64,000 nt of DNA, taken from assembly GCA_030278955.1 (NCBI GenBank), contig JAOANR010000004.1, positions 682,001-746,000 on the forward strand. The letters are read 5' to 3'. The notes below the pieces were generated by a model. The model searched no databases. It worked only from the letters and a program-made list of their open reading frames with translations, and was not told the origin of the DNA. Position numbers and translations under genes: made by a program. Below, one piece after another: positions 15,050 through 27,000 of this stretch. The stretch's first letter is position 1; each line of letters begins with the position of its first letter. The DNA comes from Hygrophila difformis. Taxonomy: Eukaryota; Streptophyta; Magnoliopsida; Lamiales; Acanthaceae.

Positions 15050-18000
15050 CAGGCTACTCCCCAAGCTGAGACTATATGTAGTGATGCACCGACTGAAGAA
15101 TGTCCCATTGGAAATGAGCTAAGCATTGACGTTATTGGCGAAGATTTCACACATGTGTTCACAATTCAAACATTATATAAGACTAGAGATGATGCAGTGC
15201 AATGGGTTCAGAATACAGGGTTGGAACATCAGATGGTAGTGATCATCAAGAGATCAGATATGGGTGGGTGAACTAGGGTGGGGCGTATATACCTTGCGTG
15301 TGAACGTGGCGGGGAGTAGAAACAGCCGAAGAAAAAACGGAATAAGTGTGTTGTAGTGGGAGAAGGTAGTGATGGATGTGATGGCGAGAGCGTGAAGGGT
15401 GTTCGTAGACGGGAAGGGGAAACAAAGAAATGCAGGTGTCCATTTCTGATAAAGACAACACAAGTGCACATCGATGGACCATGGAAAGTGGAGGTCTTGA
15501 AAGCTGTCCACAACCACCCTCTTGCGAAAAATTTGATGGACATGCTTTCGTGCAGAGGTTGACAAAACCGGAGGAAGAGTTGGTGGTGGACCTATCGCTG
15601 CAATAGGTGAGAGCAAAGGTGGTACTAAAGGAATTGAAGGCAAAGTTCCCCAATAATGTGTCATATGTGAAGACAATCTACAATGCGCGACAGAAACATA
15701 GATTGAACGAGAGAGCAGGACGAGCTCAGCTGCAATATTTATTGGGAAAGTTGGATGAGCACAACTATCATTGCCATCACCGCAGTGAGAGATTTATTCT
15801 TTGCCATCCCACCGGTATTGAGCTACTGCGCGCATTTCCACATATGCTATTGATGGACTGTACATACAAAACTAATGTGTACAAATTTCCTTTGCTGGAG
15901 ATAGTCGGTGCATCATCTACTGGATTGACCTTTTGTGTTGCTTGTGTTTATATGGAGGCGGAGAAGGAGGATAATTACACATGGGCACTTGAGACTCTGC
16001 GAACAATAATGGATGGACACTGTTTCCCAAATGTGGTGGTTACTGATAGGGAATTGGCCCTTATGAATGCAATTGAGAGAGTATTTCCTGATGCTGCACA
16101 GTTCTTATGCACATGGCACATAACTAAGAATGTTACTGCCAATTGCAAGAAACACATACCAACAAAGCAGATGTGGGATGCATTTACGGCACAGTGGAAA
16201 AATGTGATTGAGGCAGATACCGAAAAGATGTTCAAGGAACAATTGAGCCGCTTCTGTAATGACTATGCAGACGTTCCGAAGGCGGTTGATTATTTTTTGA
16301 GGCAATGGCTGGAGCCGTACAGTAAGAAATTTTGTTCATATGCGACAAACAAGGTCATGCACTACAGGCACAATACCACGAAATCGGTTACTATTATAAG
16401 TGTATATATTTAATTAAATGTAATACGACAAAAATTTTCACACCTTGATAATATTTGGATTTTTGTTTTAACTCATGCATACTTATATAGGGCCGAGAGT
16501 CATCATGCCATGTTCAAGAAGCAACTAGGTTCAAGTATGGGGACTTTTGAGACTTGTTGGGAAACCTTTCGTACGTTGATGGTAAATGTGCAACAAGCAG
16601 TTAAGCAATCATTTGAGAAGAGTATGTACAAGCAGGCGGCGAGGTACAGAAGTGTTGTTTTTAAGGATCTTCGAGGATTTGTGTCAACCCACGCTTTGGA
16701 TGAAATTGTTGAGGTGATAAAATGGCTACCGGAGGGTGTGATGGATGCAGATTTATGTGGGTGCGTTATGCGGACCAGTCTGGGTCTCCCATGTCCTCAC
16801 GAGATATCAGAATACGTTACCAAGAAGCTACCCATTCCACTAGATCGGGTTGATGATTTTTGGAAGAAATTAGATATGTCACCTCTTTATGTGGCCGGTG
16901 TTAAACAAGATCCAATTCCAGACATCGAAGAATTGTTTAAAAGCACAAAGGAGAAATTTGATGCTTTGGATTATGCGGGCAAGAAGTTGTTGTTGATGAA
17001 GATGCAGGAGTTGGTAAACCCCAGTACTACTTCGTTGAATGAGCCATCCGAAAAAATCTGAACACGAGGCAGACCAAAGAACTCCAAGAAAAAAGATTCC
17101 ATTAAGAGGGATCCCAGTGCATTCAAGTTGGTGGATAGTTGTTCGCCGGTAGGTTTTGGTGTAGTTTACGCTGCGGGGCCGGTTGCAACAGTCCCATTTT
17201 TCTCATCTGTCGGGCGACCTCCAAAACATAAGGTGAAATTTTAGCATTATATGTTATAAGATAAATGTGTAACATGTTGTAATTTCACATAATGTTGGTG
17301 TTGTCTACACGCTGTTCGAGGTAAGAGGAATAGAAATTGGCCGGTTGAGCTTGAGAAATATGCACCACCGCATTTCGACAGTTACGTCACATATGTGAAA
17401 GACGTACGTCCGGATGGGCACTGTGGCTTTCGGTCTATCACAGAGTTTTTGACAATTGGTGAAGATCAATGGCGCACTGTGAGGTCCGATTTGATACAAC
17501 ATCTCGACTAGTGTACAACCTTATATCAGCAGGTATTTGTATTGAGGCCAGTTGAGCACGTTCGTGGTGTGCTAAACCACTTTGGTGACACAGTTGGTCC
17601 AGATGGATGGTTCACCATACCCGAGATGGGTCATCTAGTTGCATCTAGGTATAATGTGGCTTTGGCTGTTTTGACACGAGGTGGATCACACACGTATTTG
17701 CCTCTCCTCACAGGACCAGAAGCGATTCATAGGACATTTTGTATTGCATTTGTGAATAACAATCATTTCATGGCGGTAAGTAAACACTTAAAATATGCTT
17801 AGTTTACATTTGTTACACATTGTGTGTACTGAAACTTGTTCCATAATTTTCTGGCGTAGGTATACTTAGCCCATGGGTCCCCATTGCCGCCAGTCCTCGA
17901 GCATTGGAGGCAGTTCCATGCTCCGGCAGCTTCTGGATGGGGGGAACTGTTCCAAAACCGTTTCGACTGGTATACAAGCTCACGCACCTCAAAGCCGGCT

Positions 18001-18066
18001 TCAGGCGAGACTATACAATTGAATGAGGATCCCAATTACTTGCAAAAACTCAATTTCACATTTTGA
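15050..18066 (+). pseudogene. FAR1-type MULE transposase with C-terminal OTU protease domain
   Basis: The gene opens after an AG acceptor at 15049. Its parts in order: an N-terminal region (PIGNELSIDVIG), a FAR1-like DNA-binding region (CRCPF ... VHNHPLAKN), the MULE transposase core (MDCTYKTN at about 15852, VVTDRELALMNAI at about 16037, LCTWHI), a region ending CGCVMRTSLGLPCPHEI, and an AT-hook-like RGRPKNSKKK. After a further intron comes an OTU cysteine-protease domain: DGHCGF with the catalytic Cys at about 17417, and NNHF with the catalytic His at about 17758. Introns appear at about 16390-16490, 17235-17310 and 17777-17859. Stops lie at 15269, 15317 and 15604, at about 17059 and after LIQHLD (about 17508). 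There is a frame change near 15530, and the acceptor before the OTU exon is damaged. It cannot make a full protein. Confidence 0.88.
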
Positions 18067-18204
18067 TGTATGTTGTTTGACAAGTAAGTTGTTTGATAAG
18101 GATCCCGAGACAGTAGTAATGTATCTATGGGTTGTTATGTGAAAACTGGTAGTTATGTGAAAACTGGAAATTATGTTCCAAAACTGGAAACTGTGACACT
18201 AGAA

Positions 18205-18410
18205 ACAGACCGCACGGCAGCTCAGGCCGTGCGGAGTTCAACGCGCACGGCAGCTCCTGCCGTGCACCACTCTCCGTGCACGGCTAGCCTTACCGTGCGC
18301 CACTCTCCCTGCACGGAAAGCTTTGTTGTGCGCCAGGCCCCTCGCACGGCATGCCTTGACGTGCGCTCTTCATGTTGCACGGCATGCCTTGTCGTGCAAT
18401 CTGATAGAAC
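18205..18410. repeat. Hairpin array between the two genes of MULE C
   Basis: Stems include GCACGGCA with TGCCGTGC (5-nt loop, at about 18245) and, more degenerate, GCACGGCATGCCTTGACGTGC and GCACGGCATGCCTTGTCGTGC. It sits between the 3' ends of the transposase and plant-mobile-domain pseudogenes. Confidence 0.8.
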
Positions 18411-18618
18411 AGTTGAAAAATGTCATCTACAGGCGAAAAAAAAACCTTCTCGGAATGGTGACAACCCACGCTCAGAAACAACACCAAAACACATACGTAT
18501 AATAATCAAATTTTGTAAGAATATTCCAAACAGTCCCGGCTTCAGAAACATCTATGGATAAGAGGCAATACTAACACAAACCAATACAATAAAACCAGTC
18601 TGAAAATATAAAATGTCA

Positions 18619-20035
18619 TCATCCCGATGGTCCCGCGCCATCATCACCACCTAGAATGCGATGCACGTGCTGTAAAACATCGTGCAGTACGTCACCATCA
18701 TGCTGATCCAAGTATGGGTCCATGTACTCCCGTGCAGAATGGCACCGCATAACATAGGGTACGGGCATCGCGTATGGATGTGCCCTCGCATGATCTCGTC
18801 CGACCCGCGGGTGAGAATGTGTAGCGTACCAATCTGCATAAGCTGGATCGCACTCCTGATCGTAACGCACGACTGTGCCCCTACGCGCGGCATTCAGGAC
18901 CATGTGATCCCAACGGCCAAATGGCTCGCCTAATCGGTACACCTGGTTCGGGTCGCCAGCTACCGCCTCCTCCCTGTCAGCTGTAAATGCAGGTGGTTGT
19001 ATAGTCTGGACATGCCCGAGCTGACGAAGAACACGATTAGGCATATGGGGCTCAACAATGTCGCCCGCAGATATGTACCCCTGAAATCATGACACCTCTG
19101 GCTGTGGGTACACCGCACGCATCGTCCTGTAAGGTTCAAACACAACCTAAAATTGAAATGGTTAGTATTATTAAATACTGTTTTGAAATGAGAAAATGAT
19201 TTACCTAAATAATACCTGGTCCAATGTCAACTCGTCGATCGTCTCTCGCCAGGCCCTGACTCGTTCGATGGTCCCAGCGCCTTGAGCCGACGGCGACCAC
19301 CGACGGCACAGTGGATCATGGACTGTATAGTGGGGATCCTTGGCCGGTCTCGCGAGGGTGGGGAAATGCTCATAAATCCAAGCATGTTAAATGGTTGGGT
19401 ACATGTCAGGAGTGAAGGGTGAAAAAAATATGTATCTACAAAAGCAATATCGGTTTACCTCGAGCAAAGCCCAACACCCGACGACTTGCTTCGTCTTGTT
19501 TGCAGATGCAAGGCCCATTTACCTATACAGATAGGCAAGGACTGCGGCTCCCTAAGCGTAGTCCTGTATGCGCCTGAGACGACTAAGAAACTCCAACCAG
19601 TTCACGGACACTCGCGATCCGCTCTTGTTTGGGAACAATACAGTCCCAAACACGTAGAGAAGGTATGCACGAGCACTCTGCTTCGCGACCCTGCGATCAC
19701 GCGACACTGCCCCATCATTGAAACTCTCACAGAGCCATGTCAGTCCGATTACTTGACCCCGTACCTTCCCCATCTCAGCCTGCACACGCTCCAGGGGTGC
19801 TCCCAGTGCATCGGAAACCTCCTGGGGTGTGTATGGTGAATCCGCTGCAAGCATAAATATTAATTAAAGAGATGGGTGTCGGCCCCTACCCCGTAATGCT
19901 CGTCAACCTGCTCGTCTTGATATGATATCAGCTCATTCCCCTGAACAGGTGCGCCGTCAACCACGACATCTCGCTCCCGGACATGTTCGGCCTGAGCCGA
20001 AGCAGTAGGCCGTCTGCGGTGCCGGATATAGGTAC
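18619..20035 (-). pseudogene. Plant mobile domain (PMD/MAIN-like) protein, decayed
   Basis: Minus-strand exons read in order as an N-terminal linker (about 20035-19885), GLTWLCESF and ARAYLLYVFGTVLFPNKSGS with SVNWLEFLSRL (19855-19470), a WIYEHFPTLARPA exon (about 19380-19218), and a final exon with SAGDIVEPHMPNRVLRQLG running to the TGA at 18619. These are landmarks of the plant mobile domain, the MAIN/MAIL1 'aminotransferase-like' family that occurs both as host genes and inside MULE and gypsy elements. Three in-frame stops are visible: TAG where a Trp is expected and TAA where Gln is expected (about 19547 and 19515), and TGA at about 19080. It is convergent with the transposase and was probably a second MULE C gene. 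Confidence 0.82.
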
Positions 20036-20139
20036 GAACAGATGCGAATCAAAACAAGAAGAGTGTTAATATATGATAATATGTAATACAGGAAACAACC
20101 AAGAATGAAAAAAAGCATTAAAAAAAAAACCAGAACAGA

Positions 20140-20259
20140 CCGCGCGGAAGGTCGTCGCCGCGCGACACCAGCATTCGGCAAGTGCCGAGTGCTGCACGAC
20201 ACATGGTGCTGTGCGTCGTGCATACGGCACGGCACCATGAGCTGCGTGCCATGCCTTGC
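20140..20259. repeat. Right hairpin array of MULE C, split by the Athila complex
   Basis: GC-rich inverted words (CATTCGGCAAGTGCCGAGTG; GTGCTGTGCGTCGTGC) lead up to CATGCCTTGC, where the Athila complex is inserted. The array resumes at 39776. Confidence 0.75.
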
Positions 20260-22487
20260 TGATGCACCCTGTGAAACCACATTTAAATGAGCTTAAATTA
20301 TGTTAAATTGGACTTAAATTGCATGCATGTGACCCTATTTTACTGCTTTTTAATGCACATTTCTTGTGGTTTGTAAATATTAATAAGACTGATTAAATTG
20401 AGCTTATTTGAGCTCAATTTATCTTGTTTTATGCTTTTTAATAAGACTTTGGCAATTCTAATACATTGCAATGATGTTTCAGGCATTAAAATGAAGAAAG
20501 AAGATGTTCGGAGAACAAAAGATGTCAAGTTCGGATTTTTCAACACTGGACTGTGCCCAGAATGCGCCGCATAGGCATGTCGGTGCCCAAATCGAGCCCT
20601 GCGCGCCACATCAGGCGCCGCATTAACACTTGGGAAAATTTCGGATGGAAAAAGCTTCAGGATGCGCCGCATAAGCTTGGTGGCGCCTAAATCTGCTCCG
20701 GAGCGCCGCAAAATGCGCCGCAGGTCAAAATGGAGAAACTGTCAGAATGCGCCGCACGTGCTTGGCGGCGCCTAAATTGGCCTTCGAGCGCCGCAAAATG
20801 CGCCGCACACAGAAATTTGGAAAATCGTCGTTATGCGCCGCAGCTTCTTGGTGGCGCCTAAAACCTCTTCCGAGCGCCACATTAGGCGCCACAGTCGCGG
20901 TTGGGCAGTTTTCTAACCTCCCGAACTCGGTTTTAAAGGCTGTTCTTCGTCATTCTTCGACAGACAGACTCACATTTTCGAACAAAAACACTCTGTAAAC
21001 ATCTGCTAATGGGAGAAGAAGGCCAGAAACACAAAATCATGCCGGAGGAATGCATCAAGGACGCTATTCTGGGCGTGTTCTTCCTATTCTAGGTGTTGCC
21101 TTTCTTTTTCTTGCATTGTAATGAATTGAAATTGCCTCTAAATGTAATCTGCTATCATGTTCTTAATTTGTAGACGGATTTCTGTATTGTTCGTGTTAGA
21201 AGTATTCTAGAACGGGAGTTCAGAATCACTTTGAAGTACGAATTTATCTTTTATGGAAGCAATAATATGTCGATGTTTAATTCTGTAATCTGGATTAATC
21301 TGTTTTGATTGTTAGAATGTGGATTAGAATCATGTACTGTCTACCAAAATTTGATCGATTATTAAGTTTGGATGAAAATCTGGATTTTGCTATTTTACTT
21401 GTTAAATCTGAACTGATCGATTAATCTGCCGTCATATTAAAATCTGCCTAATCTGGTTTAAGCGCCATTCTGCCTGAACTTAGAAGTGAAAATTTCATGT
21501 TTAGGTGTAATCTGCTTTTAATCGATTAAGATGGATAAATCTGCTATTCTGCTAGAATCTGTATTAGGATTATCTGATAGATATTGCTGAATTGATCGGT
21601 CTTTTGTGTTTTATCAAATCTGTGATTTAGAATATTAATCTGCTAAAAGCCTGACTGATCGATCAAATCTGTATTATCTATTTTTAGTAATCTGGCATTA
21701 ATTCTAATCTGTCTGCATTTTAATATTATTAATTAAATTCAGTTTACCATGTTTTATTATTATTTTACCATAATTATTAGATTATTTACACTGTTTTGCA
21801 TAATTTGAATGTTAGAATCTAATTCCATAAATTCTGCTTTGCGAAATCGGGAGATAAAAAGTAGAATTAATATTTTAGTACCGGAATTGGGAATAAATTA
21901 CATTAAAAATGAATTCTGGCATGTGCACAATGATTTGGGAAATGAAAAGTGCCTATTAATTGCTATAGGAAAATTTGTATGCTTGGGAAAGACTCAAATT
22001 TAGGCCTAAAATAATGATTGCAAAATGTTAGATAATCTAATCAGCTTCCATGAAGTCCGTTTAAGCATAACTTGGAATTTTTAGTAGATTATTATATTTT
22101 TAATCTTTATAAAAATATTTAAATTTAAGAAATTGATTTTTAGAACATTGGGAAATGTCAAATCATAATACAATTTCTATTTTATAATAAAGATGACAAT
22201 ATTTAAAATATTACAATCAACTCCCATTAGTATTTTTATCAATTAAAACTTTAATTTGCTTTATTCTAATTTAATGTCATTGTTTTTAATTTAAATCACC
22301 ATTGGAATTAAACAAATCCTTTATAAAATATAAAATATATTAAATAAACTTAAAACAATTAAAATATTCTCCAGAATGAATTAATATTCTGAATTCCCTT
22401 GTGTTCGACCCGGTATTCACCGGTTTTTATTACTTGATGACAACCATCCGCTTGTGGTAAAATATGAGTAGTGAAAATCACTCATCA
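20260..22487 (+). repeat. Athila 5' LTR
   Basis: The segment 21070-22487 is repeated at 38358-39775 with the same length (1418 bp) and few differences. The first 810 bp (20260-21069), with the hairpin array, have no counterpart at the 3' end. The left limit rests on the TG and the CTTGC repeat; the right limit is the CA six bases before the primer-binding site. A TATA-like TTTTAAA lies just after the array at about 20932. Confidence 0.7.
20561..20905. repeat. Hairpin array 1 of Athila, in the 5' LTR
   Basis: Four units start at 20561, 20661, 20746 and 20832. Each opens ATGCGCCGCA and closes with a partial complement, GGCGCCTAAA or similar; the best stem is GCGCCGC with GCGGCGC in unit 3. A second motif, GAGCGCCGCAAAATGCGCCG, follows two of the units. 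Confidence 0.85.
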
Positions 22488-22493
22488 AGTTTT

Positions 22494-22511
22494 TGGCACC
22501 GTTGCCGGGGA
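22494..22511 (+). promoter_or_regulatory. Athila primer-binding site
   Basis: TGGCACCGTTGCCGGGGA matches the tRNA-Asp-type primer site used by Athila elements with one difference from the usual TGGCGCC start. It lies six bases after the 5' LTR end. Confidence 0.85.
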
Positions 22512-22618
22512 ATTATTTGTGAATTTTTAGTTTTTTTTAGTTTATTTTATTAAATATGATAGGTTAAATATTAATTTAACTGATACTTATTTTTATTTTT
22601 ATTTTATTTAAATTTGCA

Positions 22619-24082
22619 GTGCGAAGCAAACATGCAGAAATAGCTTATGATCCTGAAATTGAGCGTACTCTTAGAGCAATTAGGTTAGGAAAACGTAGGA
22701 GACCAGCCCAGTTGGAAGTTTTAATTAATTCATCCTCTGATGACGAAGATTATTCTCCAACGACTGGAGTTTCAACAATACAAACTAATCGATTAATTGC
22801 TCAATTCAATAGATTAAATATGGCATATAATAATGAAAATAATAGGGGTAACAATGGAGGTAATGGCGGTGATGTGGAACAAAATGATCAAGCTGAAATG
22901 ACCATTGAGGAACACTTACAAGGAACTAGTGGTAATCTGCTTAATAGAACTCCAAGGCCTGATGTAGATGCTTTAAGCTTTACCCTTCAGCCTGCGCTGA
23001 TCACAATGGTTCAGAATAATCAATACAATGGATCACCCACTAATGATGCTGTTGAACACATAAGAAATTTCCTGGACTACTGTGATACAGTAAAAATTAA
23101 TGGTGTTACTGATGAAGAAATCAAGTTAAGATTGTTCTCTTTTTCACTTAGGGATAAAGCTAAAACCTGGTATAACTCACTTCAATTAAGGGATGTGACT
23201 ACCTGGGATAAAATGTTAGAAGCTTTCTTAGAACAGTTCTTCCCACCTTCTAAGGTTTTAGAGTTGCAAGAAAAGATCAAGGAATTTGTGCAAGATGAGG
23301 GCGAGCCTTTACTTGATGCATGGGATAGATACAACACCTTATTGGCTAGATGTCCGAATCATGGCTTTGAAGATTGGCAGCAGATGCACTTCTTTTACAA
23401 TGGGTTGATTGATCACTGGAGGAACTTGTTGGATGCAGCAGCTGGAGATTCTTTTCTATCTATAGGACCTTCTAGGGCTAAGGAAATAATTGAGAAAAAG
23501 ATTTCTAACATGAAAAAATTTCCTGGTAAGAAAAATGCTAGAAACAAAACAAAAGGAGGGATATATGAGGTAGAAAAGGCAGTTGCTATAGATTCTAAGT
23601 TAGATGCTTTGATGAGAGAGGTTTCTTCGTTGAAGAAAGGTCAAGCCAAGGTTGTGAGATGCGGTATTTGTCATGGACCTCATGAATCATCAGCCTGTCA
23701 CCTGCTCGATCAAGGACTTCAAGAGACAATGCAGTGTGAGGGTACTGAGGAGCAAGTGGAAGATGTGAACTACATGGGAAATAGGCAGCAGAACTACAAC
23801 CAAAACAGACCTCAAAACCAAAATTTCTACCCTAATCAAAATTCTCAATTCCAACAGAACACTTATCCACAAAACAACCGTCCACCTTACCCACAAAACC
23901 AAAATCAAAACTACCCAAATCAAAATCAAAACTTTCAAAACCAAAATCAAAATCAGAATAAAAAATTTAATCAAAACAGAAATAAAAATCAATCCTTCTA
24001 CCAAAACCAACAGCCAAGAAACTTTCAACCCCAACAACAGCTGCAACAGAAGCAAGGAGGAGATGAGGTTAATCTAAAATAG
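22619..24082 (+). CDS. gag: Athila Gag protein
   Basis: Structural capsid and nucleocapsid protein of the retrotransposon particle. The 487-codon frame has the Athila Gag core (FLDYCDTVKINGVTDEEIKL, then DKAKTWYNSL, then FFPPSK) at about residues 130-230, and a zinc knuckle of the form C-x2-C-x3-H-x4-C (CGICHGPHESSAC) at about 345. A long Asn/Gln-rich tail covers about 385-485. The frame opens with GTG, directly after a splice-acceptor-like TTTGCAG; the first in-frame ATG is at 22820, inside what should be coding sequence. The true start may therefore come from an upstream exon. The frame ends at one TAG and continues in phase as pol. Confidence 0.85.
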   Translation: MRSKHAEIAYDPEIERTLRAIRLGKRRRPAQLEVLINSSSDDEDYSPTTGVSTIQTNRLIAQFNRLNMAYNNENNRGNNGGNGGDVEQNDQAEMTIEEHLQGTSGNLLNRTPRPDVDALSFTLQPALITMVQNNQYNGSPTNDAVEHIRNFLDYCDTVKINGVTDEEIKLRLFSFSLRDKAKTWYNSLQLRDVTTWDKMLEAFLEQFFPPSKVLELQEKIKEFVQDEGEPLLDAWDRYNTLLARCPNHGFEDWQQMHFFYNGLIDHWRNLLDAAAGDSFLSIGPSRAKEIIEKKISNMKKFPGKKNARNKTKGGIYEVEKAVAIDSKLDALMREVSSLKKGQAKVVRCGICHGPHESSACHLLDQGLQETMQCEGTEEQVEDVNYMGNRQQNYNQNRPQNQNFYPNQNSQFQQNTYPQNNRPPYPQNQNQNYPNQNQNFQNQNQNQNKKFNQNRNKNQSFYQNQQPRNFQPQQQLQQKQGGDEVNLK

Positions 24083-24085
24083 TTA

Positions 24086-27000
24086 ATGAACACAATCGTG
24101 TCTCAACAACAAACAATTCAGCAAATGCAAGCCTCAATGAGAAATCTGGAAGTTCAAATGGGTCAAATTGCTAGGGATACTTCAAATAGACAGCAAGGAA
24201 CACTACCAAGCATGCCTGATCCTAATCCAAAAGAGCAATGTAAAGCAATCACTTTAAGGAATAAGAAGGAATTACCTAATCCTTACCCTACCTTAGATGA
24301 TCCAGAGGTTTCAGCTGATACTGTAGATGATCAAGGTGAGGATGCAGAGGAGGAAAGTCAGCAGAAGGATTCTGAGGAGCCTAAGGAGAGTGAGGGACTT
24401 AGTGTTGACAAGAGTAAGGATAAGGGAAAGTCTACTGTTCCAGTCAAGTCATATCAGCCACCCATCCCTTACCCACAGCGTCTTAAGAAGGCTAAGGAAG
24501 ATAAAGATTATGCTAAATTCTTAGAAGTCTTTAAGAATTTAAGAATTGATATTCCTTTTTCTGATGCTATAGCACAAATGCCCGTTTATGCTAAGTTCTT
24601 AAAAGAAATCCTATCAAAGAAGAGGAGTGTTGATGATGACGAGAGAGTGACATTGACAGGGGAGTGTAGTGCAATCTTACAAAGAAGGCAACCTGTTAAA
24701 CAAAAAGATCCTGGGAGTTACACCATTCCGTGCATCATAGGCACTAAAGAGTTCAACAAAGCTTTGTGTGATCTTGGGTCTAGTATTAATCTGATGCCTT
24801 TGCATGTCTTTAGAGAGCTTGGTGTAGGAGTCGTAAAACCTACTAGGATGCAGCTACAGCTAGCTGATAGATCCATTAGGACACCCTTAGGCATTGTGGA
24901 GGATGTTCCCGTTCAAGTAGAGAGCTTCATTTTCCCTGTCGATTTCGTAGTTCTAGATATGGAGAAAGACATGGACATTCCTCTGATTTTAGGTAGACCA
25001 TTTCTTCAAACTGGTAGGGCTATGGTAGACATGGATGATGATAAAATTACACTTAAAGTAGGTAATGAACAAGTGTCGTTTGACATTTCTAAGACAACTA
25101 AAACACAACACGCTAGTTCTGATACCTACCCGTGTAATAGAGTCACAGCTATCTATCAGGAGGATGAGGTGATTGAGAGAGAGTTTTTTGCTAGACACGA
25201 TCCCTATAGGAAATTTGAGCAGTTAGTGGAGAGTTGTGAGGAATTAGCTGAAAGTAAGTGTGAGGGAGGATTACCTGTGCAAGTAGCTTGTGCGATAGAA
25301 GAGTCTAAGTTAGTCCCATCTGTTGAAAAGCCACCAACGTTGACATTGAAGGAACTGCCATCACACTTGAGGTATGTTTTTCTAGGTGAGAATGATACTT
25401 TACCTGTTATTGCAAGTAATAAATTAAATGATGATCAATTAAATGCATTAACCCAAGTATTGAGTAAGCATGTTAGAGCAATAGGTTGGACGATAGCTGA
25501 CATCAAGGGACTGAGTCCAGCACTGTGCACACATCGGATTTACATGGAGGAGGACGACAAGCCAGTTAGACAGCCCCAAAGGAGATTGAATCCACATCTA
25601 CAAGAAGCTGTAAGAGCAGAGGTGATTAAACTACTCGATGCAGGTATTATCTATCCTATTTCTGATAGTCAGTGGGTGAGTCCAGTACAAGTAGTGCCTA
25701 AGAAAGGAGGTATGACTGTGATTAGAAATGAAAATGGTGAATTAGTACCTACTAGACCTACTACTGGATGGCGTGTTTGCATTGATTATAGGAGATTGAA
25801 TGATAAAACTAGGAAAGATCATTTTCCATTGCCTTTTATTGATCAAATGCTAGAGCGTTTAGCTGGTCATGAATTTTATTGCTTTTTAGATGACTATTCT
25901 GGTTATAATCAAGTTCCAATTGCACCTGAGGATCAAGATAAAACTACTTTTACCTGTCCTTACGGTACTTTTGCATATAGGAGAATGCCTTTTGGTCTGT
26001 GTAATGCTCCAGCTACATTTCAGAGATGCATGATGTCTATATTTTCTGATTTAATTGAGACATGCATTGAGGTATTTATGGATGATTTTTCTGTGTTTGG
26101 GTCTGACTTTGAGAAATGTTTAATTAATCTGGAAAAAGTTCTGATTAGATGTGAAGAGTCAAATTTGGTTCTTAATTGGGAAAAATGTCATTTTATGGTT
26201 AATGAAGGAATTGTCTTAGGACATAGAATTTCTAAAAATGGCATTGAAGTTGATAGGGCTAAAGTAGAAGTGATTGCAAAAATTCCACCTCCTAATAATC
26301 TAAAAACTTTAAGAAGTTTTCTGGGACATGCTGGATTCTATAGGAGATTTATAAAGGATTTTTCTAAGATTGGATTGCCCCTGTTTAAATTGTTGTGTAA
26401 AGATGTTGAATTTAATTTTTCTGATGAGTGTATTGAGGCGTTCAATAGGATCAAGGAAGCATTGATAACTGCACCGATTATTCAGCCACCCGACTGGAGC
26501 CTGCCATTTGAGATCATGAGCGATGCTAGTGACTTCGCTGTTGGTGCAGTATTGGGTCAACGAAAGGATAAGAAACTTCATGTTATTTATTATGCTAGTC
26601 AGGCTTTAAATTCTGCACAACGAAATTATGCTACTACTGAAAAAGAATTATTGTCTGTTGTGTATGCATGTGAGAAGTTTAGGCCTTATCTGATTGGTTC
26701 TAAAACTGTAGTTTACACTGATCATGCTGCAATTAAATATTTGTTTACAAAGAAAGATGCTAAGCCACGGTTGATTCGATGGGTATTATTGTTACAGGAA
26801 TTTGACTTAGAAATTAAAGATAGAAAAGGTGAAGAAAATCCTGTAGCTGATCACTTGTCGAGATTGGAACATGAAAAAGGGGAAGAAAAATTAATAAATG
26901 ATGCATTTCCTGATGAAAATTTGTATTTAATTAATAATACTTCCTCTGATCCTTGGCTTGCTGATTTTGTAAATTATTTAGCATGTGGTGTAATTCCTGA

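Noticed and set aside
21065..21070. Athila 5' LTR starting at 21070
   Set aside because: The shared LTR segment does start there, but the flanking bases do not match those after 39775, whereas TG at 20260 is preceded by CTTGC, which also follows 39775, and removal restores the MULE array.
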